From: Kitagawia praeruptora
Taxonomy: Eukaryota; Streptophyta; Magnoliopsida; Apiales; Apiaceae
Direction of reading: 5' to 3'
Assembly (NCBI GenBank): GCA_037693485.1
Contig: CM075348.1
Location: 13,436,501-13,500,500, forward strand
DNA: 64,000 bases
The translations under genes were made by a program, and so were the position numbers. Below the pieces are notes generated by a model. The model was not told the origin of the DNA and did not search any database. It was given only the letters and a program-made list of their open reading frames with translations. Below are positions 56,761-64,000 of the stretch, in pieces; position 1 is the first letter of the stretch, and the number at the start of each line of letters is the position of its first letter.

Positions 56761-59700
56761 GATGAAAAGGTATCTTATCATTTCTCATCCTTCCTCGTTG
56801 TGGGCTGTTCTTACTGAATTTATGAAAGCTTCGTTTAACAGTGTGTTTCTTCTTGTTGTGCAGATTTTTTCCGATTTAGAACAGAAAATTGTAAAGAGAT
56901 TTAGCAAGAAAGATCATGTTGTCTATAATGAACATGTAGACAGGGTTAAGTTTAATGGTAAAGATCCCCATGATTTGTTTCTTTCGTTATCCAAAGTCTC
57001 CATGTTAATTTACGGGGACGCAGATTTTGAGTTTCTTACATCCCGACAGCCCCCTCGTGTTGATATAAATGCTCCTATCCTTGATGGATTGTTCCCACTG
57101 CACCTTGCTGTTCTGACGTCCTCCGCTAGAATGATTCGTAAATTAATTCAATCATATAGAGCCAAGCTCGATGTCAAATGTTGTGATCCCGACTCACCCT
57201 TCCATGGTCTCACTCCATTGGACTTGGCACTCCTGGTGATGAGGAGGTATGAAATTCTCCGTATCTACACTTTTATATTTCCATTAGTCATTGTACCTAA
57301 TACTACTATTATTTAATTATACATTTTGCAGGAATCTTATTCCTTGGACTCCTCAAATGTCTGTACATGAGTTGCTTTCCAAGTTTCATGGCAACGCGAA
57401 AGTGGTAATTTTTTCCCTTTGCTAATGTTGTTTGTTGGTTTTACATGGTAGGAAAACTGATGTATAGGCTAGAGAAACTAGAATAGTTTTATTATATCAC
57501 ATGAACTCAACTTATGCAGATGCTTGTGAATTGAAATATAGCGAAATCAGAAAGCTATCCCATAATGAATTTAAAATTAACTCATCTAAACCTAACAACT
57601 AATCAACTAGTTCCCATAAACTGGATTGTTATTTGACTTAATTCAAATATCAAAATACCCGTAGCAACATCTTATTTGACTACTCCAACTCTTAGAAAAT
57701 AGCTCAGATTCAATTTATAACACTCCTTGAATGTGTAGCTGCAAAACTCTATCCTTTCTCACTTTTGAAAAGCCTTTTCTGACTCTGCACTTTGTGTTGT
57801 ATGGGAACTCCTCCACTAGAAGGCATAAGCAATTCCTTTGTTCTAATGATGGACTTTAGCTCCTCCTGGAACTCTGCACTTTTGTCAGAAACAGTGAGTT
57901 TCCTGACGAAAATTACAACTATTTTTGTTTTTTTCTGATTTATAAACTGAGAAATGAAGTTAAAAACACTAAATAACAAGAGAAAATGATAAAGAGAAGG
58001 TAGAATTGTAGAAGAGGGAGGTAGAAGGAGCGAGGGAAGAAGACAGACTGAGATAGAAACAGTTAGAGAGAGAGAGGGGGGGGGGGGGTTGGTGGAATAA
58101 TAATATTCCATTTTTCAGTTTACCAAAGCATAATAATAAACATACTGCCAAACGAGTACTTATAGTCCCAACTCTAACAAACAGTTATGAAAAGACATAT
58201 ATGCCCTTATTCTAAATAACTACTAATAGTAACTGCTATTCTTGACATCCCCATAGATTGTTGTCTCCATTCGTCTTTCATTGATGTGATTTTGTTCTAT
58301 GATTTTTGTGTCTGAATTTTGGGTCATGGCATGTTGTGGTGTTTTGGTTATAGTTTTTGTGTATGACTTCTCAGTTATGGCATGTTGTGATTTTTGCGCA
58401 TGATCTATGGTCATGGTGTATGGTGTTTGGGTCATGGTATTCCACAGAGGCCCCTTGAAGAAGAGAGTTTAGAGTTTTGATACCAATTTTTGGTTTTACA
58501 CTGTCGGGAAACCGATGTATACGCTAGAGAATTGAGAGAACTATAATAGTTTTTTTTTACATCACATGAATTCAACTTGTACAGAAGCTTGCGAACTGAA
58601 TTACAGCGAAATCAAATATCAAAATACTTGTAACAACTTCTTAATTGACTACTCCCAACTCTTATTTATAATAGTTTTTTTTATAAACTAGGATTGTTAT
58701 TTGGCTTAATTCAAATATCAAAATACTTGTAACAACATCTTATTTGACTACTCCCAACTCTTGGAAAATAGCTCAGATTTAATTTCTAAAATTGTTGAAC
58801 GAACTAAGAGCAAATTCAATCCAACACTATAGTACCAAAATAGTGTTAGTTTTAGTATAAAACCAACTCCAATGTAACACTATAATAGTGTAAAAGTTAC
58901 ACCGAATGAATAGTTTGACATCACAAAGTACATTTGGTGTAATTTTTACACCAATTTGGCGTTTTTCATAATTCCAATAAAGCCGTTGTGTTTGCTAACA
59001 AACGTAAATTTATTACTTTTATGTCCCATCTATTTCATATTATATCACAACAAGATACTTGCTTTTGGAAAATTGAAAATATCATATCTTTTTTTAGACA
59101 TTTAGTGCAAGATATAGTATAAATGGGTTGGAATTGGTTTTGTGGATAGTGTAATATTCACACTAAAATAGTGTAAAAGTTGCACTATTTTAGTGTTATG
59201 GGTTGGAGATGGTCTAAAGAAACATCTGTATGCATATGTATATTTAACTTGCAATTTCATTAACCGCAGAAATCACTCATGGTGAACATTTCTATTCTAG
59301 CGAGTATTACACCGCGGATTCGTCCTCTGATTATTGAGTATTCCCTTCAAGGGAAGGTTGTTGAGCTCGCTGCTTTGTTGGAGGTGGCTTCTTCATATCC
59401 AATATACTTCTCGACCATATATATACCTAGTGCTGACATACCTCCTGAGCTTCAGTTTGGGGTTCCCATGACGCTACGCTTGCTTGTGGCAGCTAGATCC
59501 GCCTCTCTCGTTAAAGAGGGCATTCAGTTATCTGCCTCTCTCAATCCCGAGGAATATGACCACTGTAAAATAAAGCTCAAGGAAATGGATGCTATTATGA
59601 CTTTATTGGAGTCTGCTGAGAGGGGTGATCTTCTGAGCTTTGATGAGGTATGTTCTGTTCCATCCTGTCTCACTGCTTTTGTTAATATATTTGCAATTAA

Positions 59701-61899
59701 GTAGTTCTCTACAAAAACAAAAAATATAATTTTATTTTAGACGGCTAGGTTCCTCTTTTACTCAGAATTGCTTAATATTAAGCATTAACGTGTTCATTTG
59801 CTTTACAGATTGTATTGAAATTTATATGTATTGAGGCAAAAACAATTTATTTCACCCTTGTATAAAATTAGAAACAGAAGTATAAACGACTGATCATACT
59901 TGTAGTTTATGTATAATATAAAAATAATTCTAAGCCTAACTCACGTCATAAATGTCTAGCACAAGGATTCATTTTCTCCTCGGAGTATCAATGCTTCATA
60001 TCTCACGCACCCGTAATTCTTTTCTACTTATTTGTGGTATCCTTATTATTTCCGTGGTTGTAGAACGCCAACTCGTTCCCGAAGCCTCATATATGTTGAA
60101 GCTGTGTTCTTTTCTTTTGTTGTCGTTTTTCAGTCATATTGCATTTTTTTTTTAATCATTGCAACATATTATTCTCTTTTCTCTGCAGAAACAACAGTTA
60201 ACCGCCGAAATTACTGATGGCAGTTCGGAAGGCTCACAAGGTCCCTTTATTTTTAAACGTGGTCACATTATGATGGTTTTTTCTGAAACATGTTGTGTGA
60301 TGCTTAATTTGTTATGCATTGTCCTAGAAGTTCAACTCCTTTTCTATATTATATTCTCAAACATACTGTTTTTCCCTACTTCAAACGTCTATCTTCCTAT
60401 CTTTTATTGGATATACCTTAATAATTTTCAAACCACAGATGAATCCCAGGTTAATAGAGTAGCACCTCAGTACCTGAAAAACAGCTTGTTGTATGTTGAG
60501 CCATCAAAATTTCAGCCGCCTGGGATTTTTAACTCACTGGTAAGAGAAATTCCCAATATTTTTTTTCCAGTGATAAGCTTTGGCTGCAAGTGCTATGTAG
60601 ATATAGTTTATATCCCAAAGTTTTTGTTACTTCCCAGTGAAACTTTATGATCTTGGGCACTGTTTGTTCATTACTAATTCTCTGATGAATGTACTGTTTG
60701 TGCAATGTTACACTAATTTTCATCGTTGAGTTATCTCCACTGTCATACCAATAATGTACTGTTTAAATCACATTTCAATATGCCGTCAGTTATCTCCTTA
60801 GATACTCTCCTACTCATTTGTCCCACTTGTGGACTGCCATCTAACTATGGAAAGTATAAGGGAAAATCTGTTAATCAATTTTGTACAAATGTAACCTTAC
60901 GCAGATGAATGGTAAGTATCTTAAACTTGAATTAGATAAGCTATTTAATTTCCTCATCTTTTCCCTTCAAAACCACATATAACCTATAGTAGGCTGTTAT
61001 ACCTGGGGGGAAAAAGAACATTTTCTGGGTACATGGCTGCCACCTTGGGCATTGAACAACTCCGGTCCTTTTTATCTTTGAATGGTTTTTTTCTTTGGAA
61101 GTTCAAATACAGAAATTCAAATTACTTATTTCAGTCCTCGTCTTTTGGAAATACGTTATTGTTAGTATAGGCATGTGTAAATATTATTATAGCGCACAAA
61201 CGCATATTTGTTTTATGGATCTGTTTTTCTTGTTACGTATGTGCAGCCCCGCACACATGTGTGTGGGTGCATCCCTGTGTATGTGTGTGTGTGTAGATTC
61301 ACTGCAAAAGAATAAATTATGTGACTGCGAAACAGATGCCTCATGGATATAAGGATAGCCTTCAATATTATGATGGCCTTGATATCAGAAATTGCAATGC
61401 TCTAGCAGAAACAATCTTCAGGTAACAACACATCTCTTGATAATTAGTGGAAGAAAATGTAGTGTTTATATTTGATTTGGTCGCAGACTACTTGAAGGGA
61501 GGAAAGTGAAGGAACTCAATTTCGAAGATACTCGCCAATTCCAGTACAGTTTGAAGAATTGTCTCGAAAATAAGCTCAAGGAGGCTGCGACTTTGACGGT
61601 AATTGGACTTGCTAGGTTTAGTAAATATTTGGAATGTTGTTAAACACAAACATCAAAACTTGCTTTCTGTTTTTGATGGAATATGTAAGTGGTCTTTCTT
61701 CTTCCAGGCTTTAGAAGAGAAAGGACCTAAAAAGGAAGCCGAGGAGAAACAGTGGTCAAGTCCTGGATCGAGTTTGCCTCGTCTTACAACTGCTTTGAAA
61801 CCTGTTGGCTTTTTTCCTCTAAACAAGGCGTTCGAGCATCTGGATGTCAAAAAGATTTCAACCTCGGTAATTTCTGCTGTCAAGAAAGGAAAGGCATAG
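56758..61899 (+). CDS. Ankyrin-like protein gene, nine exons, intact
   Basis: Exons 56758-56769, 56864-57246, 57332-57404, 59270-59647, 60189-60240, 60439-60539, 61336-61421, 61487-61598 and 61708-61899 join to 1389 bases with all phases consistent, giving about 462 residues. The tiny first exon encodes MDEK. Exon 2 has ankyrin-type repeats (DGLFPLHLAVLTSSARMIRK, HGLTPLDLALL). Exon 4 (SLMVNISILASITPRIRP onward) is predicted mostly helical. The end is basic (ISAVKKGKA). No membrane segment or signal peptide is visible. I do not recognise the family beyond ankyrin repeats; the gene at 23925 is a broken paralog. Intron 3 holds an LTR element and a MITE. Exon 5 has a weak donor (GTCCCT), so that boundary is the least certain. 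Confidence 0.75.
57436..58790 (-). mobile_element. Non-coding LTR element in intron 3 of the ankyrin-like gene
   Basis: Two diverged LTR-like copies (57436-57722 and 58491 to about 58790) both begin TGGTTTTACA. A PBS-like TTGGTATCAAAAC lies beside the right copy on the minus strand. The ~770-bp interior has no recognisable protein and includes a GA repeat running into 13 Gs (about 58066-58088). The right end and target duplication are unclear. Confidence 0.6.
58808..59214. mobile_element. Tourist-like MITE in intron 3
   Basis: 407 bp with ends GAGCAAATTCAATCCAACAC and GACCATCTCCAACCCATAAC (read inward), flanked by TAA (58805-58807 and 59215-59217). The interior contains repeated AATAGTGTTA/ACACTATTTT words. 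Confidence 0.65.
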
Positions 61900-62127
61900 A
61901 TGCTTCATTTAACCCCTGCAGAATTTGATTTGTATCTCATATTTCTTTTAATCATGTCCTCTAGTAAGAAGACCTACTGAATTAAATGTCATTCTGTAGA
62001 TGTCTAGACTGTGGATTGCTTAGGGTGTTTTAGAATATCTTGGTAATTTATCTGAGGAATTTGTTTAACACATTTAAGTTGATGGCTCGGTTTTTGGATT
62101 TTTGTCCATCTGCAATATAAGTTAGTA
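61900..62127. promoter_or_regulatory. 3' flank of the ankyrin-like gene
   Basis: Presumed 3' untranslated region and downstream sequence. No sharp polyadenylation signal is identified. Confidence 0.3.
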
Positions 62128-62386
62128 CTCCCTCTGTCTCTATTTGTTTTTCTTGTTTAAAATGTCGGGACTGTTCATAACATGAGACAAATTACTAATT
62201 TACGTCTAATCTATAAGATCAAATATAATCATGAGTGATCTTGTTGGATTCTTATTTATGAGTACTTTAATACAGTGAAGTTTTTATATTTAATATTAAT
62301 ACGAAATTCAAGATATTAACGATCAAAAGTGTGCGTTGGCAAACGTGTCCAGTCAAAACAGGAAAAACATTAAGGGACGGAGGGAG
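62128..62386. mobile_element. Stowaway (Tc1/mariner-type) MITE
   Basis: 259 bp with the classic termini CTCCCTCTGTCTC and GGGACGGAGGGAG flanked by TA (62126-62127 and 62387-62388). Non-coding. Confidence 0.9.
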
Positions 62387-62388
62387 TA

Positions 62389-63349
62389 CTACCTTTCTTT
62401 TTATTATTATTATTCAACTGATGTCTTAGTCAAAACTGCCTGTTGATCCATCACAGTAGGCCCTTTATGTGTCCATGGGCATGAATCATAAGAATTTTAA
62501 CAGGCAGGTGTGTGATGATGAGCAGCTACTAAAAGGATAAAGGATTGTAGCCTTTACGAAGTAATGCTTTATCATGCTTGCATGTCTTAAATGCAATTAA
62601 GGGTCATACTCGTGTTTGTTTGGCAGAAAAGATACTTCAAATTCGAAAAATTAACTTTAAAAGTATTGCTTCAACTTCGAAATAAGCTCAAAGTATTGCT
62701 TTAATAATTTCAAAGCTCAAAAGGACTGGAGAAGTTAAGTTCCGAGGGAAAGTGCTGTCCTTTTTAACAAGAAGATCAACCAGAATAAAGAAATAGATGA
62801 GGGCAAGTGGATGGATGCAAAGAAGCTACTCAACAGAAGCACAGAATAGAATATTGGAATTTGAAAAAAGAAACTATATAATTTGAATGTGTGCAAAACG
62901 TAATAAGTTTATTCAAGCACAATGCTGTATAAAGCTAATGATTCCGAGGGGGCTCTTAGATTATTTAGCTTGTTTGTACATTACATCAGTTTAAAAGGTG
63001 TGTATTGATGTTAATTCTCTACCTGGCGTTAGTGGAGTACAAAAATGAAGTTGCTATACTGAAATATATGCACATCTGCATCTCTATCAGAAAACACTAC
63101 TACACGAACTCTTTCTAATCATCATTTAACGGTTCTCGAACCTCTATAAACAGCCTCTTTATGAAAAATAAGAGTAAGGTTGCATATATCAGGATCTTAA
63201 TTCATGATTTGCAGGAATCTTGTGCATTAAGTACGACATTTTACTCAAAAGTTTTCTTAACATACTAAATTCAATAATCTCATGTCATTCATTTATCTCT
63301 TCTCTTCTTCTACTCATTTGCAACAACCAAACTAAACTTCTTCTCTCAC
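62389..63349. other. Intergenic and promoter region of the receptor-kinase gene
   Basis: No coding sequence recognised. The last ~60 bases are CT-rich (TCTCTTCTTCTACTC), a usual plant 5' leader. Confidence 0.45.
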
Positions 63350-64000
63350 ATGGGCTCAATATCTTTTCTCCTTCACAGTTTTACTAATTTCTTTATCAAT
63401 CATAAGGCTTGAAGCTACCCCTAGTGATGATCAGACTCGATTCTTGACTCTCATGAAAAAGTCTCTTTCCGGAAATTTATTGTCTGGTTTCGATGTAAAT
63501 GGATCTAAACCAGCTTGCAACTATACAGGTATCGAATGCAATAATTTTGGTTATGTCGTAAAGATTGATGTCTCAGGGTGGTCACTGTCCGGACATTTTC
63601 CAGAAGATGTATGCACCAATTTTCCTGAATTGCGTATTCTTCGTCTTGGACACAACCACCTACATGGAAAATTTCCAGACAGCATCACCAACTGTTCTTC
63701 CCTCGAAGAGCTAAACATGACCTCCATGTATCTCACGGGAACTCTACCAGACCTTTCACCGTTGATATCATTGAAGATGATCGACTTGTCATACAATTAC
63801 TTCACGGGTGAATTTCCCTTAACTGTCAAAACCTCCCCAATCTTGAGTTGCTGAATTTCAATGAAAATGGCGGTTTTAACTTTTGGAAATTGCCCGACAC
63901 TTCTCCAAGCTGACAAAACTTAAGCACATGATACTATCAACATGCAACATTCAAGGTCAAATTCCAGCTTTTATAGGGAATATGACATCACTTGTTGATA
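63350..64000 (+). pseudogene. CEPR1/XIP1-like leucine-rich receptor kinase, 5' part, with three indels
   Basis: The readable protein has a hydrophobic N-terminus (FSFTVLLISLSIIRLEA, a likely signal peptide), the LRR cap (ACNYTGIECNNFGYVVKIDV) and LRRs such as FPELRILRLGHNHLHGKFP and SLKMIDLSYNYFTGEFPLTV. From memory these align with Arabidopsis CEPR1/XIP1, a subfamily XI LRR kinase at the plasma membrane that binds CEP peptides in nitrogen and vascular signalling. The frame is broken three times, each in a short homopolymer: GGG after the start AT (63352-63354), AAAA at 63828-63831, and TT at 63901-63902. The gene leaves the window, so transmembrane and kinase parts are not seen. It may be a pseudogene, or a good gene with base-calling errors. 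Confidence 0.75.

Noticed and set aside
56762..57316. Continuous 184-codon ORF starting MKRYLIISH
   Set aside because: The first ~30 codons cross what looks like an intron (GTATCT to TTGTGCAG). The spliced MDEK start fits the repeated first exons and keeps phase with exon 2. The ORF end also runs into intron 2.
60901..60912. Seven-base microexon ATGAATG between good splice-like sites
   Set aside because: It would break the phase between exons 6 and 7, which join correctly without it.
61255..61300. GT-rich stretch as a structured regulatory element
   Set aside because: It is a plain short microsatellite in an intron.
1..64000. CRISPR array, rRNA operon or tRNA gene
   Set aside because: No regularly spaced identical repeats with unique spacers and no recognisable rRNA or tRNA sequence. 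The repeats present belong to LTRs, MITEs and tandem duplications.

Overview
This is nuclear DNA of a flowering plant, probably an asterid eudicot. It has multi-exon genes with GT-AG introns, AT-rich intergenic DNA, many LTR retrotransposons of plant lineages, MITEs and a leucine-rich receptor kinase of the CEPR1/XIP1 type. Apiaceae is a weak guess. No rRNA, tRNA, CRISPR or bacterial-type feature was seen.

Layout. 1-9722: most of a Ty1/copia Sirevirus on the minus strand, with a 5' LTR, PBS, intact gag, intact pol and an extra downstream ORF that leaves the window at base 1; its 3' LTR lies outside. 9723-20600: intergenic DNA with exon-sized gene relics (TRAPPII subunit TRS130, a SurE-like nucleotidase, an AGC kinase and an unrecognised protein) and a ~1 kb tandem duplication joined by a short inverted piece. 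20600-23925: AT-rich DNA, a Tourist-like MITE and a TRIM cluster. 23925-25953: a damaged ankyrin-type gene. 26390-40408: a decayed copia element flanked by AACCC target duplications. Nested inside its RNase H region is a young non-autonomous Athila-like element (27167-35867, flanked by AAAAG) that encodes only Gag and protease. 41471-49733: a second, older Gag-protease element on the minus strand with three nonsense codons; its 3' LTR is missing and its end is scrambled. 49734-54014: a hairpin cluster, a 9-bp-TSD MULE-type MITE, a kinesin-7 pseudogene and a solo LTR. 54226-56760: a tandemly triplicated promoter/first-exon segment, one copy carrying an hAT-type MITE. 56758-61899: an intact nine-exon ankyrin-like gene paralogous to the damaged one. 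62128-62386: a Stowaway MITE. 63350-64000: the 5' part of a CEPR1-like receptor kinase gene, interrupted by three single-base indels in short homopolymers.

How the parts relate. The two ankyrin-like genes share exon order and intron phase and were probably neighbours before retrotransposons filled the ~30 kb between them. The two Gag-protease elements share the PBS, LTR start, 3' noncoding organisation and one strikingly conserved ~117-bp noncoding block, although neither encodes reverse transcriptase or integrase. They therefore look like passengers on an autonomous partner. Host genes recognised with reasonable support are the ankyrin-like gene at 56758-61899 and the CEPR1-like gene at the right edge.
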